This document shows, piece after piece, positions 9,065 to 17,209 of a stretch of 64,000 nt of DNA. Positions within the stretch are counted from its first letter, which is position 1. Each line of letters begins with the position of its first letter. The notes beneath the pieces were generated by a model. It searched no databases, was not told the DNA's origin, and was given only the letters and a program-made list of their open reading frames with translations. Origin of the DNA: Pseudomonas taiwanensis (GTDB lineage Bacteria; Pseudomonadota; Gammaproteobacteria; Pseudomonadales; Pseudomonadaceae); contig NZ_QJRF01000075.1 of NCBI RefSeq assembly GCF_013393345.1, forward strand, positions 62,001 through 126,000, read 5' to 3'. Both the position numbers and the translations under genes were made by a program.

Positions 9065-10131
9065 TGGCGATTTCACTCGATACCCGCCTGACCCGACTGC
9101 TGGGTTGCCGCTACCCGATCATCCAGACCGCCATGGGCTGGGTGGCCGATCCGAAACTGGTGGCGGCCACCGGCAACGCGGGCGGCTTCGGCTTCCTCGC
9201 CGGGGCCACCATCGAACCGCAACACATGGAAGCGGCCATCCTCGAGACGAAGCGGCTGACCGACCAGCCGTTCGGCGTCAACTTCCACATGTACCAGGCC
9301 AACGCCGGCGAGATCGTCGAACTGGTGCTCAAGCACGGCGTGCGCGCGGTGAGCTACAGCCGCTCGCCCGGCAAGGCGATGATCACCCGGCTGAAGGATG
9401 CAGGCGTCGTCTGCATACCCACCGTGGGCGCCCTGAAGCACGCAGTGAAGGCCGTGGAGATGGGTGCCGACGCCGTGACCGTGCAAGGCGGGGAGGGCGG
9501 TGGTCACACCGGTTCGGTTCCCACCTCGATCCTGCTCGGCCAGGTCGTGGATGCCGTCGAAGTTCCGGTGGTCGCCGCTGGCGGCTTCAAGGACGGGCGC
9601 GGCCTGGTGTCGGCCCTGGCCCTCGGCGCCGAGGGTATCGCCATGGGCACGCGCTTTTTGATGAGCGCCGAGAGCCCGGTGCCGCCGGCCACCCTGGAGC
9701 GCTACCTGAAGGTGCGTGATCCGGCCTCCATCATCGTCAGCCGCGCCATCGACGGCATGCCGCAGCGGATGATCCGCAACGAGCTGCTCGACAGTCTGGA
9801 ACGCTCCGGCGGCCTCAAGCGCCTTTTGCTGGCCCTGCGCAGTGCCCTGGCCTACCGCCGCCACAGTGGCGCCAGCATCGGCCAGTTGCTCGGCAGCGCC
9901 CTGAAGCTCGGCGGCGCAGATGGCCTGACCGCCGCGCAGACGCTGATGGCCGCAAACGCGCCCATGGTGATCCAGAAAGCCATGGTCGAGGGCTTGCCGG
10001 CAGCGGGCGTGCTCCCCGCCGGACAGATCGCCGCCAGCATCGACAGCCTGCCGGGCTGTGCCGAACTCATCGAATCCATCGTGCAGCAGGCCGAGCAGCG
10101 ACTCGCCGAGCTGTGCCGCCGTGCATCCTGA
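9064..10131 (+). CDS. ipdC: IpdC-type FMN-dependent reductase (nitronate monooxygenase family)
   Basis: A 355-residue TIM-barrel flavoprotein of the 2-nitropropane dioxygenase/NMO superfamily. Visible hallmarks are the substrate loop PIIQTAMGWVADPKL near residue 18, GADAVTVQGGEGGGHTG near residue 140 and the phosphate-binding VVAAGGFKDGRG near residue 170 followed by GAEGIAMGTRFL. In steroid degraders such proteins (IpdC) act on hydroxylated indane-acyl-CoA intermediates before IpdAB. The ATG at 9064 overlaps the previous stop. A true nitronate monooxygenase is the alternative but is unlikely here. Confidence 0.75.
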   Translation: MAISLDTRLTRLLGCRYPIIQTAMGWVADPKLVAATGNAGGFGFLAGATIEPQHMEAAILETKRLTDQPFGVNFHMYQANAGEIVELVLKHGVRAVSYSRSPGKAMITRLKDAGVVCIPTVGALKHAVKAVEMGADAVTVQGGEGGGHTGSVPTSILLGQVVDAVEVPVVAAGGFKDGRGLVSALALGAEGIAMGTRFLMSAESPVPPATLERYLKVRDPASIIVSRAIDGMPQRMIRNELLDSLERSGGLKRLLLALRSALAYRRHSGASIGQLLGSALKLGGADGLTAAQTLMAANAPMVIQKAMVEGLPAAGVLPAGQIAASIDSLPGCAELIESIVQQAEQRLAELCRRAS

Positions 10132-10143
10132 GGGGAGAAGGCC

Positions 10144-10902
10144 ATGGCAACACCATTCAACGTCAGTCTCGACAACGGCATCGCCGAGATGGTCTTCGAC
10201 CATCCGCCGGTGAACGCCTTCGACAGCAAGGGCTGGGCCGCGATCGCCGCCGAGCTGGAACGCCTGGGCGCATTGGCCGAGGTGCGCGTCATCGTCATCC
10301 GTGCCGAGGGGCGGGGCTTCTGCGCCGGCGTCGACATCAAGGAACTGGCGGCTGACGGCAATCTGATCGTCGCCGTCAACAAGGGCAACTACGACAGCTT
10401 CAAGGCGGTCCACTGCAATCCCAAGCCGGTGATCATTGCCGTGCACGGCTTCGTCCTCGGCGGCGGCATCGGCCTGTGCGGCGCGGCGGACATCCTGGTC
10501 GCCTCCGACTGCGCGCGTTTCGGCGTGCCTGAAGTGGACCGTGGCGCCATGGGCGGCGGCGCTCACCTGCAGCGCCTGTTCCCGGTGCAGAAAGTGCGCC
10601 ACATGTATTTCACCGGCGAAATGATCGACGCGGCCGAGGCGTACCGACTGGGCGCCGTGGAGCGCGTGGTACCCCGCGCTGAATTGCGTGAGGCGGCCCT
10701 GGACATCGCTCGCAAGATCGCCGCCAAGAGCCCGGCCATGATCGCCCTGGCCAAGGAGGCGCTGACCGGTATCGAGGACGGCAACCTCGAAGACAAATAC
10801 CGCTGGGAGCAGGGCTTCACCCTGCAGGCCTATCGCTCGCTGGATTCCCAGGAAGCCCGCGATGCCTTCGTCGACAAGCGCACTGCCACCTTCAAGGGCT
10901 AA
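10144..10902 (+). CDS. echA20: EchA20-type crotonase (ring hydrolase)
   Basis: A 252-residue crotonase-fold protein with PPVNAFDSKGW near residue 21, RAEGRGFCAGVDIKEL near residue 55 and HGFVLGGGIGLCGAADI near residue 101. This combination, in particular the GVDIKE and GGGIGL segments, is what I recall of EchA20, the hydrolase that opens the D-ring ketone of the hydrindane intermediate in cholesterol breakdown. It follows ipdC and precedes an acyl-CoA dehydrogenase pair. An ordinary enoyl-CoA hydratase is possible; catalytic residues were not checked structurally. Confidence 0.7.
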   Translation: MATPFNVSLDNGIAEMVFDHPPVNAFDSKGWAAIAAELERLGALAEVRVIVIRAEGRGFCAGVDIKELAADGNLIVAVNKGNYDSFKAVHCNPKPVIIAVHGFVLGGGIGLCGAADILVASDCARFGVPEVDRGAMGGGAHLQRLFPVQKVRHMYFTGEMIDAAEAYRLGAVERVVPRAELREAALDIARKIAAKSPAMIALAKEALTGIEDGNLEDKYRWEQGFTLQAYRSLDSQEARDAFVDKRTATFKG

Positions 10903-10906
10903 AGCC

Positions 10907-12073
10907 ATGGAACTGACCTACACATCCGAACAGCGGGCCTTCCGTGAGGAGGTCCGCGCCTGGCTGGCGGCCAATGTACCGGCTGAACAGCTGCAATCCT
11001 TCGACTGCGAAGAAGGCTTCCGCCAGCACCGCGCCTGGGAAGCGAAGCTCAACGAAGGTCGTTGGGGCATGGTGACCTGGCCCAAGGAACTCGGCGGTCG
11101 CGGCTGCGACCTGATCGAGTGGCTGATCTTCGAAGAGGAGTACTACCGCGCCGGCGCCCCGGCACGGGTCAACCAGAATGGCATCTTCCTGCTCGGCCCG
11201 ACCCTGATGGAGTTCGGCACCGCCGCGCAGCAGGAGCGCTTCCTGCCGAAGATGGCCACCGGTGAAGAAATCTGGGCCCAGGGCTGGTCCGAACCGAACG
11301 CCGGTTCCGACATGGCGGCCATCCGCTGCCGCGCCGAGCGCAAGGGCGATGTTTATGTGATCAACGGCCAGAAGACCTGGTCGACCCGCGCCGTCTGGGC
11401 CGACTGGTTGTTCGGCCTGTTCCGCAGCGACCCTCAGTCCAGCCGCCACCACGGCCTGACCTTCATCCTCCTGCCGCTGAACAGCCCCGGCATCACCGTG
11501 CGCCCGATCCCGCAGCTCAACGGCCTGCCGGGCTTCGCCGAAATCTTCTTCGACGACGTGGAAGTGCCTGTGGATAACGTGCTGGGCGGGGAAGGCATGG
11601 GCTGGCATGTGGCGATGTCCACCGCCGGCTTCGAACGCGGCCTGATGCTGCGCTCGCCGGCGCGCTTCCAGGAAACCGCACGGCGTCTGGTGCAGCTCTA
11701 CCTGGCCAACCGCGAGCAGGCCGACCTCGACCCGGCCATCGGCGAAGCGGTGATGCGCGCCTGGATGGACGCCGAGGCCTACACCCTGAACACCTACATG
11801 ACCGCTTCGCGGCTGGGGAAGGGCGGCAAGATCGGCCCGGAATCCTCCACCAACAAGATCTTCTGGTCCGAGCTGGATCAGCGCATGCACGAGACGGCGC
11901 TGTCGATCCTCGGCCTGCGCGGCGAACTGCTGCCCCACGCGCCGGATGCCGGCGAGGTCGGTCACTGGCTGGACGGCTTCCTGTTCGCCCAGGCCGGCCC
12001 GATCTATGCCGGCACCAACGAGATTCAACGCAACATCATCGCCGAGCGCATGCTCGGCATGCCGCGAGCTTGA
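10907..12073 (+). CDS. Acyl-CoA dehydrogenase, alpha-type subunit
   Basis: A 388-residue flavin-dependent acyl-CoA dehydrogenase. It has WGMVTWPKELGGRG near residue 50, the FAD-binding AQGWSEPNAGSDMA near residue 124 and the C-terminal YAGTNEIQRNIIAERMLG. The next gene encodes a shorter relative that lacks this last motif, so the two probably form one heteromeric enzyme, as known for steroid-degrading acyl-CoA dehydrogenases. The start codon is four bases after the previous stop. It likely introduces a double bond in a hydrindane-derived CoA ester. Confidence 0.8.
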   Translation: MELTYTSEQRAFREEVRAWLAANVPAEQLQSFDCEEGFRQHRAWEAKLNEGRWGMVTWPKELGGRGCDLIEWLIFEEEYYRAGAPARVNQNGIFLLGPTLMEFGTAAQQERFLPKMATGEEIWAQGWSEPNAGSDMAAIRCRAERKGDVYVINGQKTWSTRAVWADWLFGLFRSDPQSSRHHGLTFILLPLNSPGITVRPIPQLNGLPGFAEIFFDDVEVPVDNVLGGEGMGWHVAMSTAGFERGLMLRSPARFQETARRLVQLYLANREQADLDPAIGEAVMRAWMDAEAYTLNTYMTASRLGKGGKIGPESSTNKIFWSELDQRMHETALSILGLRGELLPHAPDAGEVGHWLDGFLFAQAGPIYAGTNEIQRNIIAERMLGMPRA

Positions 12074-12083
12074 GGAGCGCGCC

Positions 12084-13136
12084 ATGGACTTCACCTTCAG
12101 CGACGACCAACTGCTGTTCCAGGACAATGTGCGCGCCTTCCTCACCAACGAAGTGATCCCGGAGCGCATCCGCGAGCTCTGGCGCACCGAGAGCGGCCGC
12201 AGCGACGAGCTCTGGGCCCAGCTCACGGAACTGGGCCTCACCGCCCTGACCGTGCCGGACGGCTTCGGAGGCCTGGACATGAACGAACTGGACTTCATCC
12301 TGCTGGCCCAGGAGTGTGGCTACGCGGGCCTGCCCGAGCCCCTGGTGGACACCATGCTCATCGGCGTGCCGCTGCTCGCCGCCCTGACGAACCAGCTCGA
12401 CCTGCAAGGCGAATGGCTGACCCGCATCGCCGAGGGCAAGGCTCGAATCGCTGTGGGCGAGCCGGGCAACCCGCTGGTGGCGGACGCCCATGTGGCCGAT
12501 CTGTTGCTGCTGCCCCATGGCGATGAAGTACACGCCGTGCTGCCCGAGCAGGTGAAGCTCACCCGCAACGAATCGGTGGACCCGAGCCGCCAGCTGTTCC
12601 GTGTCGACTGGACGCCGAGCGCGCAAACCTGTGTGGCCGAAGGCGAACAGGGTCGAGCGCTCTGGGCGGCTGCGAAAAACCGAGGCGCGCTGGGCACCGC
12701 CGCCCAGCTGCTTGGCCTGGCCAAACGCATGGTCGACCTTGCGGTGGACTACAGCTTCGAGCGCAAGCAGTTCGGCAAGCCGGTGGGTTCCTTCCAGGCC
12801 GTGAAGCACCTGATGGCCAACGTCGCGGTCCTGATCGAGTTCGCCAAAGGCCCGCTCTATCGTGCCGCCCATGCCGTCGCCCAGAACCTTCCGGAACAGG
12901 ACGTACAGGTTTCCCACGCCCGCCTCGCCTGCACCGAGGCAGCATTGCTCGCGGCGAAGAACGCCATCCAGACCCACGGCGCCATGGGATACACCTGGGA
13001 AGTCGACCTGCAGCTCTTCATGAAACGCGCCTGGGCCCTGGACAAAGTCTGGGGCGACCGCGGCTGGCACAAGGCGCGGGTACGCCAAGCGCTGTTTTCC
13101 GGCGCTGTCCAGCCGGGGGCTGGGAATACCTTCTGA
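12084..13136 (+). CDS. Acyl-CoA dehydrogenase, beta-type subunit
   Basis: A 350-residue acyl-CoA dehydrogenase relative with the N-terminal helix FTFSDDQLLFQDNVRAFL and the C-terminal THGAMGYTWEVDLQLFMKRA. The middle beta domain is shortened and the xGTNEIQRN motif of the partner is missing, typical of the second chain in heteromeric steroid acyl-CoA dehydrogenases. GAGGAG sits 8 bases before the ATG, and the gene starts 10 bases after its partner. It is followed by a repeat-filled gap before the thiolase. Confidence 0.78.
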   Translation: MDFTFSDDQLLFQDNVRAFLTNEVIPERIRELWRTESGRSDELWAQLTELGLTALTVPDGFGGLDMNELDFILLAQECGYAGLPEPLVDTMLIGVPLLAALTNQLDLQGEWLTRIAEGKARIAVGEPGNPLVADAHVADLLLLPHGDEVHAVLPEQVKLTRNESVDPSRQLFRVDWTPSAQTCVAEGEQGRALWAAAKNRGALGTAAQLLGLAKRMVDLAVDYSFERKQFGKPVGSFQAVKHLMANVAVLIEFAKGPLYRAAHAVAQNLPEQDVQVSHARLACTEAALLAAKNAIQTHGAMGYTWEVDLQLFMKRAWALDKVWGDRGWHKARVRQALFSGAVQPGAGNTF

Positions 13137-13145
13137 CCCTTCCTG

Positions 13146-13260
13146 CCCTCACCCCAACCCTCTCCCGCAAGCGGGAGAGGGGGCTGTCCGTGCTGTGGTT
13201 GAATCCGGCACGGGCCGCTTGTCTCCCCTCTCCCTCCGGGAGAGGGGCCGGGGGTGAGGG
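13146..13260. repeat. Intergenic repeat, CCCTCACCCCAACCCTCTCCC family, full copy
   Basis: The element starts CCCTCACCCCAACCCTCTCC and ends GGGAGAGGGGCCGGGGGTGAGGG, so the two ends form a long imperfect inverted repeat around a variable centre. Each arm also contains its own short palindrome (CTCCCGCAAGCGGGAG; CTCCCTCCGGGAG). A second full copy lies at 35207-35322 and a half copy at 14471-14503. Confidence 0.75.
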
Positions 13261-13302
13261 AAGTTTTCCTTTACTCCAATCCTGACCATCCGAGACCACC
13301 TC

Positions 13303-14451
13303 ATGCCGCAAGCCTACATAGTCGACGCCCTGCGCACCCCCACCGGCCGGCGCAAGGGTGGCCTGAGCAAGATCCACGCCGCCGACCTCGGCGCCCATGT
13401 GCTGCGCGAACTGGTCGCGCGCAACTCCATCCCCGACGCCGACTACGACGATGTGATCTTCGGCTGCGTCGACACCATCGGCCCGCTGGCCGGTGACATC
13501 GCCCGCACCTGCTGGCTGGCCGCCGGCCTCGACCAGGCTGTGCCCGGTACCACCATCGACCGCCAGTGCGGCTCGTCCCAGCAGGCGGTGCACTTCGCCG
13601 CCCAGGCCGTGATGAGCGGCACCCAGGACGTGGTGATCGCCGGTGGCGTGCAGACCATGACCCAGATTCCGATTTCCTCGGCCATGACCGCTGCAGAGCC
13701 GCTGGGCTTTACCGACCCGTTCTCCGGCTCCGAAGGCTGGGTGAAGCGCTACGGCAAGGTGCCGCCGACCCAGTTCCGCTCGGCGCAGATGATCGCCGAG
13801 CGCTGGGGTCTGTCGCGCGAGGCGTTGGAGGCTTACTCCCTGGAGTCCCATCGCCGCGCCCTGCACGCCATCGCTGAAGGCCGCTTCGCCCGCGAGATCG
13901 TCCCGCTGGCCGGCGTCGAGCATGACGAAACCCCGCGCCAGACCAGCCTGGACAAGATGGCCGAACTGGAAATCCTGTTCGGCTGCGACCGCGTCACCGC
14001 CGGCGTATCCAGCCAGACCTGCGACGGCGCCAGCGCAATGCTGGTGGTCTCCGAGGCCGCGCTCAAACGCTACAACCTGACGCCCCGCGCCCGCATCCAC
14101 CACATCAGCGTGCGCGCCGACGACCCCGTATGGATGCTCACCGCCCCGATCCCCGCCACCGAGTACGCGCTGAAGCGCGCCGGCATGAAGCTGGACGACA
14201 TCGACCGGGTGGAGATCAACGAAGCCTTTGCCTCGGTCGCCCTGGCCTGGCTGAAGGAAACCGGCTACCCCCATGAGCGCACCAACGTCAACGGCGGCGC
14301 CATCGCCCTCGGCCACCCCCTGGGCGCCACCGGCACCCGTCTGATGTGCACCCTGCTGCACGAGCTGGAACGCAGCGGCGGCCGCTATGGCCTGCAGACC
14401 ATGTGCGAAGGCGGCGGCCAGGCGAACGTGACCATTATCGAGCGGCTTTAA
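13303..14451 (+). CDS. fadA6: Acetyl-CoA acyltransferase, FadA6-type thiolase
   Basis: A 382-residue thiolase with the nucleophilic cysteine in [13 protein letters not shown] near residue 89, NEAFASVAL near residue 307, [16 protein letters not shown] near residue 330 and CEGGGQAN near residue 370. The overall sequence, with its IPISSAMT and [13 protein letters not shown] segments, is like the FadA6 thiolase of steroid-ring degradation as I remember it. It would release acetyl-CoA or succinyl-CoA units from ring-opened intermediates. Separated from the upstream gene by the 115-base repeat, but probably in the same unit. Confidence 0.75.
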   Translation: MPQAYIVDALRTPTGRRKGGLSKIHAADLGAHVLRELVARNSIPDADYDDVIFGCVDTIGPLAGDIARTCWLAAGLDQAVPGTTIDRQCGSSQQAVHFAAQAVMSGTQDVVIAGGVQTMTQIPISSAMTAAEPLGFTDPFSGSEGWVKRYGKVPPTQFRSAQMIAERWGLSREALEAYSLESHRRALHAIAEGRFAREIVPLAGVEHDETPRQTSLDKMAELEILFGCDRVTAGVSSQTCDGASAMLVVSEAALKRYNLTPRARIHHISVRADDPVWMLTAPIPATEYALKRAGMKLDDIDRVEINEAFASVALAWLKETGYPHERTNVNGGAIALGHPLGATGTRLMCTLLHELERSGGRYGLQTMCEGGGQANVTIIERL

Positions 14452-14470
14452 CCCCCGCACGGACAAAACC

Positions 14471-14503
14471 CCCTCTCCCTCTGGGAGAGGGCTGGGGTGA
14501 GGG
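14471..14503. repeat. Intergenic repeat, half copy of the CCCTCTCCC family
   Basis: CCCTCTCCCTCTGGGAGAGG with a following GCTGGGGTGAGGG matches the right arm of the element at 13146-13260. It lies in the 89-base gap between the thiolase and the following SDR gene, inside the presumed operon. Confidence 0.65.
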
Positions 14504-14540
14504 CAACCAACCCCCGCACGAACTCACCGGAGAACTCCCC

Positions 14541-15416
14541 ATGCCAATTTGCAAAGACCGCTCCGTCATCATCACCGGCGCCGGCGGCGGGCTGGGCCGG
14601 GCCTATGCCCTGGCCTTCGCCGCTGAAGGCGCCAAGGTCCTGGTCAACGACATCAACCTGCCGGCCGCCGAAACCGTGGTCGCTGAGATTCGCGCCAACG
14701 GCGGCCAGGCCATCGCCAACAACGGCGACATCACCAACTACGCCGCTGCCGGTGAAATCGTGCGCCAGGCCATCGAGGCCTTCGGCGACCTGCACGTCCT
14801 GGTGAACAACGCCGGGATCTGCCGCGACCGCATGTTCGCCAGCCTCACCGAAGCCGACTGGGACGCTGTGATGGCGGTGCACCTCAAGGGACACTTCTGC
14901 CTCGCCAGCCACGCCGTGAAGCACTGGCGCGAGCAGTCCAAGGGCGGTGCCCAGGTCAAGGCGCGGATCATCAACACCAGCTCCGGCGCCGGCCTGCAGG
15001 GCTCCGTCGGCCAGTCCAACTACGCCGCCGCCAAGGGAGGTATCGCCTCCTTGACCCTGGTGCAGGCCGCCGAACTGGCGCGCTACGGCATCACCGCCAA
15101 CGCCCTGGCCCCGGCCGCGCGCACGGGCATGACCGAGGACGTGTTCGCCGACGTAATGAAGAAGCCCGAAGACGGCTTCGACCACTTCGCCCCGGAGAAC
15201 GTCGCGCCGCTGGTGGTCTGGTTGGGCTCCGAAGCCTCCCAGGCGGTCAACGGCCGGATGTTCGAGGTGGAAGGCGGCAAGCTCTCCATCGCCGACGGCT
15301 GGCGCCGTGGCCCCGAGTTCGACAAGGGCGCACGCTACCAACCCGGTGAAGTGGGCGAGGTGGTTGAACACCTGCTGGCCGAAGCCGTCCCGGCTCAGAA
15401 GGTCTACGGCACCTGA
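14541..15416 (+). CDS. Short-chain dehydrogenase/reductase (hydroxyacyl-CoA dehydrogenase type)
   Basis: A 291-residue SDR. The cofactor motif is TGAGGGLGRAYALAFAAEG near residue 13, NNAG near residue 91, and the catalytic Ser and Tyr-x-x-x-Lys appear in NTSSGAGLQGS and YAAAKGG near residues 145-165. The C-terminal extension of about 35 residues beyond the core resembles the multifunctional-enzyme-like SDRs that oxidise 3-hydroxyacyl-CoA. The ATG at 14541 follows CGGAGAACTCCCC. It is the last gene of the first steroid operon, next to the thiolase it would feed. Confidence 0.78.
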   Translation: MPICKDRSVIITGAGGGLGRAYALAFAAEGAKVLVNDINLPAAETVVAEIRANGGQAIANNGDITNYAAAGEIVRQAIEAFGDLHVLVNNAGICRDRMFASLTEADWDAVMAVHLKGHFCLASHAVKHWREQSKGGAQVKARIINTSSGAGLQGSVGQSNYAAAKGGIASLTLVQAAELARYGITANALAPAARTGMTEDVFADVMKKPEDGFDHFAPENVAPLVVWLGSEASQAVNGRMFEVEGGKLSIADGWRRGPEFDKGARYQPGEVGEVVEHLLAEAVPAQKVYGT

Positions 15417-15443
15417 TCCCCGCTGCTCTCCTGCTCTTTCTTC

Positions 15444-15485
15444 TGTGGGGGCGAATTCATTCGCTAAGGGCAGCGCAGCTGCCCC
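15444..15485. repeat. Half copy of the GGGGGCGAATTCATTCGCT element
   Basis: The left arm TGTGGGGGCGAATTCATTCG and the following GCAGCGCAGCTGCCCC match the first 42 bases of the complete elements at 28016 and 31162, but the right arm is absent; it runs into a GAGCGAGC palindrome instead. Confidence 0.7.
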
Positions 15486-15489
15486 AAAT

Positions 15490-15541
15490 GGCCGGCACGC
15501 AATCACCACCGTAGGAGCGAGCTCTGCTCGCGAACAACCCC
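15490..15541. repeat. REP-type repeat, direct copy 1
   Basis: About 52 bases ending GTAGGAGCGAGCTCTGCTCG CGAACAACCCC (split here) recur with only a few differences at 16650-16702. The core GAGCGAGCTCTGCTCGC is a palindrome of the Pseudomonas REP type. The two copies sit in the same direction on both sides of the 13-residue-repeat protein gene. Confidence 0.7.
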
Positions 15542-15583
15542 ATCCAAATCCGCTCCCATAGATTTCGCATTCCCCAAAAAGAA

Positions 15584-15609
15584 AGAAGGCGCCACAGGTG
15601 GCGCCTTCT
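15584..15609. terminator. Strong bidirectional terminator
   Basis: A perfect 12-base stem AGAAGGCGCCAC / GTGGCGCCTTCT with a two-base loop. On the minus strand it is followed by a T-rich tail (TTCTTTTTGGGG), which suits termination of the gene at 15663-16088. Confidence 0.8.
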
Positions 15610-15662
15610 GCCTTTCGAGGTGCATACATCATGAATTGCCTGCCTCTGAACTGCTCCGGGAG

Positions 15663-16088
15663 TTAGCTGATGCGATTGGCGCCAGTGCGGTCGGCACCGC
15701 CTTCAGCTACTTGGAAAGCCGCGGTGCGGTCGGAACCACCTTCAGCGACACGCAGGGCCTGAGAACGCTCGGAACCATTCTCGGCAACATCGAAGGCCTT
15801 GGTACGGTCGGAACCACCTTCGGCCACGCGCAGGGCCTGGGAGCGCTCGGAACCATTCTCGGCGACATCGAAGGCCTTGGTACGGTCGGAGCCGCCTTCA
15901 GCCACACGCAGGGACTCGGAGCGCTCGGAGCCATTCTCTGCAATGCGGTGGATGCTGGTGCGGTCAGCGCCACCTTCGGCGACGCGGTGGATGGAAGTGC
16001 GGTCGGAACCACCCTCGGCAACCGACAGAGCAAAAGCGGAAGCGGACAGGCTGGCGATGAACAGGCTGGCGAAGATTTGCTTTTTCAT
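15663..16088 (-). CDS. Exported protein of nine 13-residue AEGGSDR repeats
   Basis: The gene encodes 141 residues from MKKQIF; AAGGTGA precedes the ATG. A signal peptide of about 20 residues (cleavage near ASAFA) is followed almost entirely by nine 13-residue units. Two alternate: VAEGGSDRTKAFD-like and VAENGSERSQALR-like. Every unit keeps A-E-x-G-x-(D/E)-R, giving regularly spaced acidic and arginine residues and no cysteine. The protein at 4771-5058 carries one such unit after its signal peptide. I know of small Pseudomonas proteins with similar repeats but no established function. The coding strand shows recent duplication. Confidence 0.8.
   Translation of the reverse strand: MKKQIFASLFIASLSASAFALSVAEGGSDRTSIHRVAEGGADRTSIHRIAENGSERSESLRVAEGGSDRTKAFDVAENGSERSQALRVAEGGSDRTKAFDVAENGSERSQALRVAEGGSDRTAAFQVAEGGADRTGANRIS
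15759..15914 (-). repeat. Two tandem 78-base units within the repeat-protein gene
   Basis: Two consecutive 78-base blocks, each coding for one VAEGGSDRTKAFD plus one VAENGSERSQALR unit, encode identical residues and differ at only a few bases, mostly silent. Surrounding 39-base units are more divergent. This is a coding minisatellite, not a CRISPR array. Confidence 0.7.
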
Positions 16089-16649
16089 TTTGGTCACCTT
16101 GGTTGGAAGGGGTTGGAACTCGTCTATGGGGCTCATGTTACTGATGTGATTTCGATGAAGAAGTGATGCTGCGTAATGGTTGCTATCGATGCTATTGATG
16201 GTTGATTTAGTTTCTATAAAAACAATGAGTTATGCATTTGATCAGTGCGTGGTTACGTCAAGTGGAAAAGCTTTTTCCGTTATCTTGAATAATCAGTTTT
16301 CTAGATGCATTCAGGCTGAATTGGCTCATTTTCTGAGCATTTGCTGAATCGAGCCTCGCTGCTACCAGGCGCGCCGGTGGCAGCGAGCCTGCCCTGTCTG
16401 CGTTTCAGAGGGCGTCGGCGTCGATGATGGGCTTGGTGAAGTTATGGCGATGTCTCCGTTGCAAGCGAGTGGTCAAGGGGCGCGGTCCCCTGCGTTTCTG
16501 GCTTGCAGTTAAACAGTGCGACTTATCTGGCCTGTGTCGATTACCGGGCCATATCGATGCCCATGTATCTCGATGCATTTCAGACACACTGTGATGCATG
16601 GCGGCCCTCCCCAGATCCGCCCATCTGTAGGGATCGCCAATGGCAGCGC
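16089..16649. other. Non-coding stretch, AT-rich near the repeat-protein gene
   Basis: About 560 bases with no gene I can support. The first 250 are AT-rich (for example TTTCTATAAAAACAATGAG) and presumably hold the promoter of the repeat-protein gene; the remainder has ordinary composition. A 97-codon minus-strand frame here (16405-16698) begins within the REP repeat and has an Arg/His-rich, featureless product. Confidence 0.4.
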
Positions 16650-16702
16650 AGACCGGCACGCGATAACCACCGTAGGAGCGAGCTCTGCTCGCGAACAACC
16701 CC
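16650..16702. repeat. REP-type repeat, direct copy 2
   Basis: Nearly identical to 15490-15541 (ACCGGCACGCGATAACCACC then GTAGGAGCGAGCTCTGCTCG). The copies flank about 1.1 kb containing the repeat-protein gene and its AT-rich leader. Confidence 0.7.
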
Positions 16703-16730
16703 TAAGCCAGCGCTATCCTTCAGGCACGAA

Positions 16731-16753
16731 AAAGCCCGCTCAATGCGGGCTTT
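16731..16753 (-). terminator. Terminator after mqsRA
   Basis: AAAGCCCGC / GCGGGCTTT with a five-base loop. On the minus strand the stem is followed by a run of T (GCGGGCTTTTTCG), a classic Rho-independent terminator about 50 bases after the mqsA stop. Confidence 0.85.
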
Positions 16754-16805
16754 GGCACCTCGGTAGACGGGTGACGGTGCGCTTCCCCCAATCTCACGGG
16801 CAAGG

Positions 16806-17207
16806 CTAGGTCGTCCTGACTTCGTTCAATAGTTCCGGGTGGCGATCAAGTATCTTGAGTAGTTTCACCAGAGCCAACGGCGGTTTGGTTTTGCCGTTCT
16901 CGTAGCGTGAAAATGCATTGACTCCACCGCCGAAAATCTCGGCCGCTTCACGCTGGTCGAGTGCGAGCTTCTTGCGAACGCTGGCGATGTAGCTTGGATC
17001 GACAATCGAAGCATTCACCTGTTTGTTGAATTCCAGCATCGCCGCACTGACGCGGGCCGACTCGGCTGCTTCGAGAACCGTCTCGCCACAAGCCGGGCAG
17101 AAGTCACCGGTAACTGTCGGAATGGTGGTCGACTCGTTCTTGTAGGTGTACGGCATATCACGGGTGTCATGCACCAGTTCCGACGCTGCACAAGATGGAC
17201 ATTTCAT
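16806..17207 (-). CDS. mqsA: MqsA-type antitoxin and transcriptional repressor
   Basis: A 133-residue antitoxin. The N-terminal zinc domain has Cys3, Cys6, Cys37 and Cys40, exactly the spacing of E. coli MqsA, which decided the start at MKCPSC; the ATG two codons earlier is too close to the GGAG ribosome-binding site. The C-terminal half is a helix-turn-helix (LDQREAAEIFGGGVNAFSRYENG) that would bind the palindrome at 17519-17533. It follows its toxin in the unusual toxin-first order of mqsRA, overlapping or abutting it. Confidence 0.92.
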   Translation of the reverse strand: MKCPSCAASELVHDTRDMPYTYKNESTTIPTVTGDFCPACGETVLEAAESARVSAAMLEFNKQVNASIVDPSYIASVRKKLALDQREAAEIFGGGVNAFSRYENGKTKPPLALVKLLKILDRHPELLNEVRTT

Positions 17208-17209
17208 GT

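Noticed and set aside
7214-9076. 620-codon minus-strand frame opposite ipdAB and the crotonase gene
   Set aside because: Antisense shadow without recognisable motifs.
9073-10908. 611-codon minus-strand frame opposite ipdC and echA20-type genes
   Set aside because: Same antisense artefact; no ribosome-binding site or family signature.
15663-16088. Regular 39-base repeats as a CRISPR array
   Set aside because: There are no unique spacers; repeats are contiguous, in frame and encode a signal-peptide-bearing protein.
16405-16698. 97-codon minus-strand frame between the repeat protein and mqsA
   Set aside because: It starts in the REP repeat, has no ribosome-binding site and an Arg/His-rich featureless product.
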